Below are positions 44,330 through 54,457 of a stretch of DNA of 64,000 nt, piece by piece. Below the pieces are notes generated by a model that had not been told where the DNA came from, ran no database searches, and saw nothing but the letters and a program-made list of their open reading frames with translations. This DNA comes from Coniochaeta sp. PMI_546 (Eukaryota > Ascomycota > Sordariomycetes > Coniochaetales > Coniochaetaceae): assembly GCA_021432605.1 (NCBI GenBank), contig MU271151.1, forward strand, positions 496,001 through 560,000, read 5' to 3'. Every line of letters starts with the position of its first letter. Position 1 is the first letter of the stretch. A program made the position numbers and the translations under genes.

Positions 44330-45544
44330 GGTGAGAGTGATAGACGGGTTTGCCTTGCTGTAGTTGAGGTCAGATTAACACCACAGAAAGGCAGTGGGAG
44401 AGGAGGTTGGTAATATATATGTATATATATATATATATTTGGGGTAGCAGGTGTATATTTTCGCCTGCGAACTCAGGAAGATACGCTGTTGAGCTGCTGC
44501 GTCCTTGTTTTGCCTATGTTGTACCCCGCGTTAGGTATTGGGTGTGGCCATTCACAAAAGCTGATATCAACAACTGTCCATTGGCAGGAGCATAATCCCG
44601 GTGCCTGGCAACGGACGCTCCCGCGTTCAGGCAGCAGCATGACCTCCACTCAAATTCGAGTTAAACGCTTCAGGCATCCTTTGGTTGTTGATGCAAGATT
44701 ATCAGAAAATTTGTGGCCTTGATCTTTCTGGTGGCAGGATTCGCGATCAGTGATTGAACGCTTTCGGTGCGCATCAAGCTGCTTCTGCTCTCCATAACGG
44801 CAGAGTAAGCAGATATCCATGCAGGACCGCACAGTGCGCTGAGTGCGAAATAAATGTCTGTCTTGAGCGACATTGTTCACGACGAAGAATACTCAGAAGT
44901 TGAAGATAGTATGGCCCGATGAGACTTGGATGGTTGACCGTGGTATTACGATCCGAAGCCCATTCGTCTTATATAGAGCAAGAGTAATCGGCACCTTATC
45001 AGGAATCGCCGTCAGTGCAGTAATCGACATCTTTCTTGTCGCTGGTTGGCTCGTACAGGTGTTGCTTCTTCGGGTGCTTATTGTGCAACGTTTTCGCGAT
45101 GGTCTTTTTCTCCTTGGGTCGTTCGTATGCAACACACATGGCAGATCGCAAGCCGGGTTGTAATCTTAGAGTCCGGCTGGTGTGACCGGGTGCCCGGCGT
45201 CCGCCACGTGGGACCCCACCGTCCGGAGTGCCGTGGGGTGTCCCGAAACTCTGATTCCTGGCTAGCAATCGTAGGTATTTAAGGGCATCAGAGCGCTGTA
45301 CATAGAACCGGTCTTGGTTAAGACAGCATTTAGAAGGTTATTCATTTTGAAGAAACGCCAGCCAGACTCTAAATGACGTGGGTCTCTACCGTGTACGCTC
45401 CCAGGAAAATGCGACTCAGAAAAGACGAGGTACCTTGTCATGAGGACACAAAATGCATCAGATGACCATAACCGCCTGCATGCTCATATGCAAAATGCGA
45501 AGAGGAAAGAGCGGCCCAACGCCGCCGATTTTGTGTACCTTCCG
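44330..45544. other. intergenic region with TA microsatellite
   Basis: This 1.2 kb region lies between the TPR-like gene start and the monocarboxylate-type MFS stop. It holds a TA run at 44411-44438, about 85 bp upstream of the TPR-like start, which could also act as a TATA element. Nothing coding was recognised. Confidence 0.5.
44411..44438. repeat. TA dinucleotide run
   Basis: A nearly pure TA run with one G interruption. Likely polymorphic. It lies about 85 bp upstream of the minus-strand TPR-like start codon, so it may serve as a TATA element. Confidence 0.8.
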
Positions 45545-47158
45545 TTAAACCTTCTTCTTAAGAGCAAACCCAACCACTGTCCACCTGGCCGCAATGTACG
45601 CAAACACACTCGCCACCATTGTGAAACCACAGAACAGCTGCAGCCCCAAGAAGCTCCCACCCTGCGACGACACGATGGCGCCGGCGATGGGACTACCTGT
45701 TAAGGCACCGAAAGACTGCACCGCGAATGATGTTCCGGTCCGGACTCCAATCTGTCGGATGTCGGACACCTGCGCTATCAGAGTCGGCGCGAGACCAATG
45801 AAGCCACCGGACGAGAAACCAAATAGAACGGAGTAGGCGATAATTGCGCCCGTGGACTTGCCCGGGATCCACAGCGCGAGCGTAATGACGGCCGAAAGAG
45901 CAGTGATGAAAATCATCACGTTGAAACGGCCGATCTTGTCGCCGACGAAGCCTGGCGCAATCCGACCCACGATGCTGGAAGATGACATTAATATCAGGAC
46001 TGTGTGAGATGGACAAAATTGTAAGGACTGGCTTACCTGACAGCGTTGATGATCGGCAAGAGATACGGCACCAACTTGGGGTCCATGCCCTGCTGCTGCG
46101 CTTGCAGGATAATGAAGTTGAACGGCAAAAACAAGCCCCAAAAGAACATGAAGTTGCCCACTATCAGCAGTGCAAAGGTCGGCTCCTTAAACCCGGCAAA
46201 GTACTCCCCGATAACCAACGGCCGCGGGCGTGGCGGCAACCTCGACCGCACTGTGAGAGCGGCAATGGCGCAGAGTGCAAGCATCAGGAAGGCGACAGCG
46301 CGGATGGCCCAGGGAAATCCAACAGAGGCGATCATGTGGTCCATCATGATGGGCAGCACCACACCCCCCAGCGACGACCCGCTGACCATGATGCCGAAGG
46401 CTGCAGCGCGGCGCTTGAAGAACCAGGACACCACGCTGTTCATGCAGGCTGTGAAGACGGCATTTGAGCCGATGGCGCTGACTACCGCCTGGGCGAGGAA
46501 GAATTGGTAATACGACTTGGAGAGCGACACCATCATCAGGCCGAAGATGTATACGATGGTGCCGATTATGAGCATCCACCGCGGACCATACGTGTCGAAT
46601 ACCCGGCCAAACTGTTCGCAAACATCTCATTAGTCGGGACAACTCACCATGTCAAGAGCGATGGCATTGAGAACTTACGAATACTCCACTGAATTGCATG
46701 AAAAACACCTGTGCGGACGTGATCCAGCTGACTTCGGAAGCGCTATACTGTCGCAGCGGCACGGTGACGTAGTAGGTCTCGAACACGCCGATGCAGTTGA
46801 TCAGCCCAAATGTACAGAACAGCCCGCACCACCCGCCGAAGACCACGGTCCACGCCTTGAGTCCGCCGTCGGGGAAGTCGGCCGGGTTCATGCCCGGCGG
46901 GCCTGCGTTTGCCGGCGGCGGATGTACGCCCGTCTTCTCGAGGTCTGCTTCGGCGACGGTCTCGGGTTCGCGGGTGTCGCCGAGGGTGGAGTGCTGCTGG
47001 GACGGTATGCGCTCCATCGAGGGCCGTTGCGACTCGCTGTACGGTGTGGGATCGGTCTCTTTCTCTGTCGGGGGCGCCATTCTGTTGTGTGCGCTCACCG
47101 GTCGCTTCTCGTCCAGAGTTGTGGAATCGCCCGAGTGGCCGCTTGTCGAGCGCGCCAT
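45545..47158 (-). CDS. MFS monocarboxylate-type permease
   Basis: Minus-strand exons 47158..46679, 46611..46037 and 45974..45545, giving 494 aa. It belongs to the fungal MCT-like group (yeast MCH and Esbp6 relatives). The N-terminal cytosolic tail is about 95 residues. Then comes the group's TM1 entry [31 protein letters not shown], the Asp-Gly-Gly motif being diagnostic. [20 protein letters not shown] lies in the first loop. [11 protein letters not shown] is motif A, and [19 protein letters not shown] precedes TM5. The second half has [20 protein letters not shown] and a long TM10-12 block ending in GFALKKKV. Introns are 67 and 62 bp. In yeast, MCH proteins do not carry monocarboxylates, so the substrate remains open. 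Confidence 0.88.
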
Positions 47159-49152
47159 TGCTGCGGTCGAGGGCTATATGGGCTGCCCCTCGATTGGCAC
47201 GCTCACTTGCAAATAAAAAAGGGCAAAGAAAAAGAAACAAACAGCAGTTCAGCTTGAGACTGCCGGGTTGGATAAGTTGCGGGGCCGATGGTGTGGTTTG
47301 GCCTAGCTCGACTGATGACGACAGGGGTGCAGAAGCTTCACCTTTGCTTGAACAAGGGGCAACGAGGGGAAGGTCAACAGTTCGCAAAGCAGGAAAAGTC
47401 TCGATGGAATGCACAACAGAGAGCCTCAACTCGATGGCGTACAGGGTATATATCCGATTGACATCTTTCAGCTTCCTGTGCGTATTTTTCTTCTGATTCG
47501 GATTTCATCTCGGGGATATCGTTATGCACAGACGGATTGGTGAGCCCAGTCATCAAGACGGTCGCGCTAGCTGACGACACCCCCTTAGCTCGAGATTAGA
47601 CTGCCGCTCCTGGGGAAGCGGCGCGCGAAAGTCGCTGATAGTGTTGAGATAAGCCTTACAAGGGCATTGGGGGCTACAAGCAATTATTCAGCTTGGATGG
47701 ACCAACTGCCATTCGACGGGTCGTTTGCGCGCACGCACAGCGAGTCGCATGGCCATGAAGCCACATGTTCTGGTGCTCTTTCACGGGCCATCTCGGCCTT
47801 AACGTAAAGCGCGAGTCGCGCGATACTCTCTCCGGGATGTGGGGTCTGAATCATCTTAAAGCCGTGGGTGGAGGACTGCTTAATCCCACTGCGCTAGGAA
47901 TTAAAGGTCGAGAGATTCGTGAAAGCCGTGCACCAACATCTTTATCGAGACATCTGCGGAATAATTGTTAAACCCTTTGGCCCACCGAAACTCTAAGCCC
48001 GAGCCGCGAGCTCAATGCGCAAAGCTACCGCCAAGACCTCTCCTCTGACGCTAGTAGCTCGGAGACCGACCGAAGGATCGATTCGCAAGAGAACCCTGCT
48101 AACACTAAGTGCGAAGTCGGTTTCCTCTCTGCTACTTCTTCACTTATATGAATTCAACGTACAGACATAGGTCCAACGTTTGTAATAATCGTAGAAGATA
48201 CGTTATACTTTACAGATTACTATGCGTGTTATCTGGTATACCTCCGATAGAACGCAAAGCGAGGGTGAGAGCGTTGAGGGTTTGTCAATCGTCAGGTGCG
48301 GCTCCTCCTATTCACCCCATCTATAACTAACTGCATGGCGCCAAATCTTGCACTTTCAAAGTCCGCATCATTATCTTCGTGAACGAGCTCGAGGTCGAGA
48401 GCGTTCTCAAGTGTTACATCACGAGCCAGCTCGTATTGCCCCTTTTGGCGCTGAGTCCTCACTCTAAACTAGTACCATTGACAGTACCACATTTCTGCGT
48501 CCTGCCGGAATTTCTGGTGTATTGAGGGTTGCGAAGTCTTGCGTCCAGAGGATGTAGAGCGCATTGCGGCAAGGGAAGATGACCTAGAAGTACCTATCTC
48601 ACTCCGCATTGAGCTGCTAGTAGCAGCAACGTAATGATCAGTTGAGAAACTTGTCCATTGCACATTAGACACGTCACACGCTGATCAACTCTCATTGGCA
48701 ATGGGTCATCCTACGCTTATAGGCGATGAGACTTGAGTAGGGCTTCGTCGAGGCGGCAATTGACTGGTTGTCAACAGTGAGATTGGGCGGGGTTGCCGTC
48801 CTGGCATCGGTGTAGACATCGATGTGGCTCTGCTGGGGCTCACTCTGGGGGCCACCGGCGGAAAGGTTCCCGTTTTGAGGCTGGGTAGACTGTTGAGTAG
48901 TCTGCATGGCCGATTGTTGACCTTGGCTGCTCAAGGGTCGTGAACTCTTGTTGGATACCCAGCATAGAGCACAACAAAGATTGTATTCCATGTTTACTCA
49001 TGAGACTTCGTGTTGTAACTTTTACGACTGTACTGGCCTTAGTTATACATTTTCAGTCTGTCTCGTACTAGACGTGACGCCCTTTCAAACCTTCAAGCGC
49101 ACGTCGTGTATGACCAAGTTCATTGCCAGGTATCACCCCAAGTTTATATACC
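47159..49152. other. long intergenic region with one weak small gene
   Basis: This 2.0 kb region holds the promoter of the monocarboxylate-type MFS on its left (a TATA-like tatatac at about 47446-47454 on the minus strand). The rest has no recognised gene except a weak 99-codon frame at 48692-48991 (minus). No transposon ends and no tandem repeat were seen. Confidence 0.45.
48692..48991 (-). CDS. hypothetical small protein, Gln/Ser-rich (weak)
   Basis: A 99-codon minus-strand frame from a good ATG. It starts MEYNLCCALCW and continues with a low-complexity Gln/Thr/Ser stretch (QSAMQTTQQSTQPQNGN), then SHIDVYTDARTATPPN and a basic end (AYKRRMTHCQ). No family is recognised. Composition is more protein-like than in other frames of this spacer, but there is no splice-linked extension. 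It could be a real small gene, part of one, or chance. Confidence 0.3.
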   Translation of the reverse strand: MEYNLCCALCWVSNKSSRPLSSQGQQSAMQTTQQSTQPQNGNLSAGGPQSEPQQSHIDVYTDARTATPPNLTVDNQSIAASTKPYSSLIAYKRRMTHCQ

Positions 49153-50148
49153 TTAGACCACAAACGTAGCAAGGTTTCTATGTACTCGTGATGATATCTC
49201 GAGGAATCTTGGCTCATTCCCTGAGTTCAATATTCCGTTCCGACAAAAATGTGCCACCCATTGTATGCCTACGATAGGTTTGAAATCGTCTTTGAACAAT
49301 GCATCCATGACTTCCGCCTCGCTCATGCTCAGAAAACCAGACACCTCGCCATCGTTCGGTTTCGGGATAAGATCCGTAGGCAACTCCATTTCGAAGACAT
49401 GCAAGGCATGCGGTATGGAGAGCGGGTTGTTCAAGAAGCTGTAGTCGAGATGATAGGAGACCACCCCGCAAGGTTTCAGATGGGACAAAGAAAATTCGGT
49501 CGGGATGTTGGCTTCTTCAAACGTTTCTCTGGCCATCGCATCAAGGGGTCTCTCACCGAGCTTCAAACCACCGCCTGCCATCGTGTCAAGCTTCCCGGGA
49601 TGCATACGCTTCTTCATCGACCGCCTCTGAAGCCAGTATTGCCTGCCTTGCGCTGTTGTCTCCCATGCAATCAGATGCACGCCAAATGAGATGATGCCAA
49701 AGAGCTGACTTCCTACGTCGTTCATGTTGAAGACATGCTCACCCTCAGGCGTGTAGACGGGAACCGCGTCTCCTCTCCAGCGCAGCTCTGGGATTTTATC
49801 TTGCTTCTGTACGATCCAGATTGTGGCATCCACGAGTTTGGATCGCTCGTCGAAGGCATTTGAACCATTTGGAATGCAGAGGTGCAAGGTCCGGGCCCCG
49901 GAATCGATGGTCCAATAGTCAGGCCAATCGACTCTCTCAATGATGGAGTGGTGAACGTATCCCAACGGCTTGGAGTACCCATCGATAGTGAAGTAGAAGT
50001 AGTCTTTCATGAACTTCTTATAGGCCGCAGGGTCATTTGCATAGTATGGAAAGCTTTCTTGGGATCAACATCTCTTCTTATCTGGACACGCGTGGCTGTA
50101 CTCGTACCTATCAATCTTGTCCACGATTTCAATGAAGCTCGGCGCCAT
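49153..50148 (-). CDS. Nudix hydrolase with DUF4743 N-terminal domain
   Basis: Minus-strand exons 50148..50108 and 50053..49153, giving 313 aa. The N-terminal DUF4743 part is MAPSFIEIVDKIDSFPYYAN, then YFTIDGYSKPLGYVHHSIIE. The Nudix domain follows. The Nudix box is complete: GGLKLGERPLDAMARETFEE matches G-x5-E-x7-R-E-x2-E-E, so the Mg2+-binding Glu residues are present. This combination is known from fungal and plant proteins (Arabidopsis NUDT20/24 type) and is related to yeast Ynl-type thiamine-pyrophosphate-like phosphatases. It should hydrolyse a nucleoside or thiamine diphosphate derivative. The short first exon was found because the main frame lacks the typical start; joining at the second of two nearby acceptors restores SFPYYAN. 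The intron is 54 bp. Confidence 0.85.
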
Positions 50149-50826
50149 TTTCTAGAGGGTTCGAGGAAAATAGTCCGAAAATGGAGCAAGAAGGGATACA
50201 GGATGTTCATATCAGCCCATGTGGTTGCCTTACTTTGTCGACTTGATCAGAAATCCGTTCTCTGTTTGTTGATAGCAGAAGTAGAGTATTTTGGCCGGTC
50301 CACTTTCCTCAGTACCTGTTAACTCAATTGCGGCGGCCTTGACATCAATACAACCGCCGGGCAATGCATCACTATCTCGCAAGAGTGAATCATTGGTGCC
50401 AACTGCAGGTGACTTGGTCCCAATTACCTCTAGCTTCGGTGTCCCAGGGCCCTCCAACGGGTGAAATGCTGAGGCACAAGCTACATCACTACATTGAGCG
50501 ATGCATCTTGGGGTAACCCCAGCTTAGGCTTGAGCGACCTGGCTGGCACCGGCTCTGATTTCACACATTCGCTTAGACACCTCAATTCTCCTCAACCTCC
50601 GCCATCAACCTTCCCTTCAAACACGATACATTCACGCTAACATCGAATAATCGTGCCCAGTCGCTAGGCGACGACTTGGCATTCACTGCATGATTGGTCT
50701 CGTCTCAGCTTACCAATAGCTTTTCCAGCGGATCATTCAGCCCCCAGTCTACCTTTCCTCTTCTCACTGCCTCCACCGGCGCAGATTGTCTCTAGGACGA
50801 CTTTGTCCTTGGCATTGTTGGGAACG
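50149..50826. promoter_or_regulatory. upstream region of the Nudix gene
   Basis: This 0.7 kb region has no recognised gene. It should hold the promoter of the Nudix gene on its left. No clear TATA box or repeat was seen. Confidence 0.4.
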
Positions 50827-51242
50827 ATGTTTCACCTAATTTCTCACAGGCCACTGGGCAAGGCATTTCCAACTACAGTCAATCGGCCGCGACTTCTTCA
50901 GCAAGCCAACAGCCGTCAACTATTCCCGCCGCACCTGCACGCCAGAACGAGGGCATTCGGACCCAAAAGCCCATCCGACCGCATTCAAAACGCGGAGACG
51001 TTCCCAACTTTAGTCATGGGGCACCGGAGCAGAAGACGTAGAGTGAAGCCCAAACAGTCTCCAGACGAGTTTGACGAGGTCGATTCGAATCTGCGTGAAG
51101 TGTCGACTGAGCTGCAAGCGTGTGAGTGACATTCCTGAGAGTATGCTGGATTTTGGTCATAGCCAGCTCACCGTTGTGAGTGTGCGTTCAGAGTAATTAT
51201 CACAATTTGTGTTGAACAGATGCACATCGACGTCAAAAATAA
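50827..51242 (+). CDS. hypothetical basic small protein (weak)
   Basis: Exons 50827..51121 and 51220..51242, giving 105 aa. The first exon reads MFHLISHRPLGKAFPT, then a basic Arg-rich middle (GHRSRRRRVKPKQ) and an acidic end (SPDEFDEVDSNLREVSTEL). A GTGAGT donor stands exactly where the frame would otherwise stop, and a GAACAG acceptor gives a short ending YAHRRQK. The N-terminus could be a mitochondrial presequence. No family is recognised. The evidence is composition and splice signals only. Confidence 0.3.
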
Positions 51243-51383
51243 CCAATTGTGCATAGTGGCAGTAAAGTAAAGTAAAGTTCAACGTCGATCTCCATGTCAC
51301 CAAAGGTAGTCACCCATCCCGCCCAGCCGAATTTGCCATACTCTCCTCCATAGGTGTTTGTCGCATCTCGCCAAGACTGTCGC

Positions 51384-52760
51384 CTAGCTTGTTCTATGCA
51401 TAAGCTCCATATGCCTCTCAAGCAACTGCGCCGTGTAGCGCTTATGGCAAATAGGGCAGTGTGCCCACTGCGCCGCCTCTTTCTTTCCCGGATCCAACAT
51501 CTCTTGCTCCGTGAGCCCTTTTTTCCACAATTGAGGATGTTCCTTGCGGATATGGGCTCTAAGGTTCTGTTGCTCCGACTGAATCAAGCGATCGCAGACC
51601 GCGCAGTAGCGTTTCTCCAACTTATCGAGTTTAAAGGTTACATCCCAAGCTCGAGGATGTCTGTCCCTGATATGTTGACGTATGCTGGATTTCACGATCT
51701 GACCGGAGCACACAAAGCAGGCCACCTTGACTGATTTCTTTGATGCATCATCATCGGCAGATTTCTTTCCGGTATGCATCTCTTTGACGTGTTTGTCGAG
51801 TCCCTGAATGGAGCGAAACCTAAAACTGCATTCCCAGCACCTCACATGCAACTTCGAGAATTCCTCGGCGTGGAACTGGGCCATGTGCTCTTGGTTCATG
51901 CCCATAGTATCGAAGACCTCCTCACAATAGCGGCAAGGAAACACCTCTTCAACTCCTGCTCGTGTTTTTTTGATCTTCAATGCTCGGCGTCGGGGTTTCT
52001 TAGGCCGGTTATGCCTTTTAGGACTCGGGGAGTCGTCATCGATGATGATCACTGACCTCATGCGTGTCGGCCTTTGAAATTGTGAGCAGGTACCTGTTGA
52101 AGATCTGTGCCTTGATGCCTGAACCGGAGAGTTGTCGTCTTCGATAACGATGACCGACGGTTTGCGCTTGCTCTGTCTGACTGGCGAACCCTCATCGATG
52201 GTTATAATCGATACATTGCGATTCACCCTCCGAGGAAGATTGTCACCAGTGACTGATTGCTCGCGCATACCTTCCTCTGTTGGTCTAGTGTCTTTCAAAT
52301 GAGATTGACCGCCGTGCGCATGACCAGCATGTGTATCCAGCCTCCCTTCCGTAGCGAAAGCTTTATTACCCTGACCACAATAGTGTCCACCTGGAAATCC
52401 CGCGTGAGAGTCTTCATCAGTCGATAACCCACGCCTCGTAGCAGGCTTCAAGCGTCCGTTGGGTCGGCATGATCGTCCAGAATATACATCAATTCTAAGA
52501 CGTTTCGACCCGTCGTAATGCAACGGCTTGCGATCATGGTTCTGAAGTCGATAGACATAGCTTGGATCAGATCGTCTTCGTTTAAGACAAAGAGTCTCAA
52601 ACTCGTCTAGCGATCGTTTGCGTTTTGAGATATGAACTTGACGATCTCCAACAGGGTACGTCCGTCTTCGCTTGGCATTGTCTGTTTTGATGTCATCTTC
52701 TAGCGACGATTTTCGCTTCCGGGTAACCGTGACGGTCGTGGTGAGATTTGGTTTTTGCAT
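51384..52760 (-). CDS. C2H2 zinc-finger protein with three SUMO-interaction-like motifs
   Basis: A single minus-strand exon of 458 aa. The N-terminal half is disordered, with several basic clusters that could be nuclear signals (RKRK near 14, KRRR at 30-33 and 60-63). Residues 184-245 contain three similar acidic/hydrophobic motifs: SIITIDEGSP, SVIVIEDDNSP and SVIIIDDDSP. Each fits a phospho-dependent SUMO-interacting motif (hydrophobic core, acidic residues, Ser-Pro). The C-terminal half has five C2H2 fingers: Cys276/279-His292/297, Cys308/311-His324/329, Cys348/351-His363/368, Cys386/389-His403/408 and Cys435/438-His450/455. I do not know a named family. It could be a SUMO-guided chromatin or repair protein (inference). 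Divergent from another C2H2 gene at 53399. Confidence 0.8.
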   Translation of the reverse strand: MQKPNLTTTVTVTRKRKSSLEDDIKTDNAKRRRTYPVGDRQVHISKRKRSLDEFETLCLKRRRSDPSYVYRLQNHDRKPLHYDGSKRLRIDVYSGRSCRPNGRLKPATRRGLSTDEDSHAGFPGGHYCGQGNKAFATEGRLDTHAGHAHGGQSHLKDTRPTEEGMREQSVTGDNLPRRVNRNVSIITIDEGSPVRQSKRKPSVIVIEDDNSPVQASRHRSSTGTCSQFQRPTRMRSVIIIDDDSPSPKRHNRPKKPRRRALKIKKTRAGVEEVFPCRYCEEVFDTMGMNQEHMAQFHAEEFSKLHVRCWECSFRFRSIQGLDKHVKEMHTGKKSADDDASKKSVKVACFVCSGQIVKSSIRQHIRDRHPRAWDVTFKLDKLEKRYCAVCDRLIQSEQQNLRAHIRKEHPQLWKKGLTEQEMLDPGKKEAAQWAHCPICHKRYTAQLLERHMELMHRTS

Positions 52761-53398
52761 GTCAACTGTAAACCTTTTGCTCTTCTGAGTTAAGACTGAT
52801 AATGTAAACTTAATCTGGTATATAATTGTCTTCTTTCTTTCGGAAACAGGGTAATTTTGAGGGCAGAAGATTTCGTGAAGGGAAAAAAAATATAGAGGCA
52901 GATTGGTTACGTAGATAAGCTTATATAAAGCTTACGCTACGGTCCTACTATGGTGGTGCCGCAGTTAGATGAGGTATATGTATCAGAGAAGACACTTGGA
53001 GTGGCAAAGTCGAATTGCAGTCTTCTGATAAAGACTCTTTGAAAGAAGACTGAATTTGGAATATTACGGTCAAAGACCTGAAACCAGCTGCTTTCTCCTG
53101 CATAAGAGGTAGCATGTATGTGACTTATCAACACCACGACTTCTTTGTCATAGATACATTGTCGACAATGTCCTTGTTTCTTTCTCGTATTCTTCTTAGA
53201 AACTTTACAACATTTTGACTCTTATGAGGCCTAATCTCGCCATGTCTATATATTCCGGCACCTATTGTTGTTTAAGCTGGTCTATCAGTCGGACATACAA
53301 CCAACATCACCATCATCACTTCATCATCTACAATCACCATCTCAACAGCACTAACCTCAATCATCGTGGCTTCCAGCCATATTCGGAAAGCCAAAATC
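52761..53398. promoter_or_regulatory. divergent promoter between two C2H2 genes
   Basis: This 638 bp region is AT-richer than its flanks. It contains tataattgtc at about 52819-52828 (TATA-like on either strand) and aagcttatataaagctta at 52917-52934, a near-palindrome holding a TATATAA element. CATCAC-type repeats lie at 53300-53330. No gene was recognised. Confidence 0.45.
52917..52934. promoter_or_regulatory. TATA-containing near-palindrome between divergent genes
   Basis: AAGCTTATATAAAGCTTA has AAGCTT at both ends and a TATATAA core. It lies 160 bp from the left start codon. It could serve the minus-strand gene, but this is inference. Confidence 0.4.
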
Positions 53399-54457
53399 AT
53401 GCTTCCATCACTGACTGTCCCTGGAGAGGCGGCAGGAGAAGGTTACGTACCGCACCCCAACACTGCATTGGAAAGTATCCCTGACGGCCGAGCAACAGTC
53501 GGACCTTTGGCAGGGACACGAGCTGCACCAATTCTCATTGAAGATGCTGAGAACCCCTCTGACACAAGAGAACTCATACATACAGGGAGAAGACCCCGCC
53601 AAATTGTTATTGCATGGCATTGTCACCGCTGTCCAGCCGTCTTTGCAGAGCCTCCGGAGTTGGATGAGCACATACTGGTCGTTCACGGACTGAATTACAA
53701 GCCAGGCCAGTTTAACAAGGCGAGCTTCCAATGTCCAAGCTGCGATCATCGCTCACAGTTCAGAGCCAAGATGGAGTACGTGGAACACTTGATCGCCTAT
53801 CATCCGCACTCGGTGGTCAGCTGCCCACTATGCATCTTTAAGAATGCCGCCCAAAGCAAGTATTATGCCCTTCCAGGGCCTTACTGCATAACTGAACATC
53901 TCTCACGAAGACACAGTTGCAGTATAGGCAAACTAGAGGCTGTGATGAAGTCACTAGAGGAGTCAGACCTTTGGGGTACCACAAAATGTCTGATCTGTCA
54001 ATTCACGGCGAAAAAAGTTGAACTGATCCGCCATCTAGCGGAAGTACACCGTAACTCGTTCAGAGGCGAGTTGGCTTCCGCTATAGTCAGACGCGTGCGC
54101 ATCCGTTCTGCTTCTTTATGCCACTATTGTGATGGAAGGCATCCAGGGCTGATGAAGCACTTGCAAAAAGCACATCCCCTTGAAAATAGAGCGCTAATGT
54201 GGGTCTCAGGTTGTTGCAAGATTCATAAAGCAAGTTCAGACTCTTCAGGTCCGTTTTTTTCAGTCTCTTGCCTTTTCTGTGAGCAGAAATACATCGCTAC
54301 TGCTAGGTCCGCAATCCTCAGCAGTCTCAAATTACACATTTACGAGAAGCATCATGGAGAACTAGAAGCATATGCAAAAGAACATGGGGTCATTTCAGCG
54401 GAGCCTGTCGAGGATAGTCAAGAGGTATCGGTATCACGGTCTCCTTTGCTAACATGA
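53399..54457 (+). CDS. C2H2 zinc-finger protein with a SUMO-interaction-like motif
   Basis: A single exon of 352 aa from the first in-frame ATG. The frame is open a little further upstream without ATG, so an upstream spliced exon is possible. Residues 44-52 read PILIEDAEN, a single SUMO-interaction-like motif. Fingers follow: Cys75/78-His91/96 (WHCHRCPAVF), CPSCDHRSQF with EHLIAYH, CPLCIFKNA with EHLSRRH, CLICQFTAKKVELIRHLAEVH, CHYCDGRHPGLMKHLQKAH and CLFCEQKY with KLHIYEKHH. Several have unusual spacing, typical of fast-evolving fungal C2H2 proteins. The tail has several Ser/Glu. No named family is recognised. The pairing with the divergent neighbour at 51384-52760 suggests an old duplication or a functional pair (inference). 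Confidence 0.75.
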   Translation: MLPSLTVPGEAAGEGYVPHPNTALESIPDGRATVGPLAGTRAAPILIEDAENPSDTRELIHTGRRPRQIVIAWHCHRCPAVFAEPPELDEHILVVHGLNYKPGQFNKASFQCPSCDHRSQFRAKMEYVEHLIAYHPHSVVSCPLCIFKNAAQSKYYALPGPYCITEHLSRRHSCSIGKLEAVMKSLEESDLWGTTKCLICQFTAKKVELIRHLAEVHRNSFRGELASAIVRRVRIRSASLCHYCDGRHPGLMKHLQKAHPLENRALMWVSGCCKIHKASSDSSGPFFSVSCLFCEQKYIATARSAILSSLKLHIYEKHHGELEAYAKEHGVISAEPVEDSQEVSVSRSPLLT

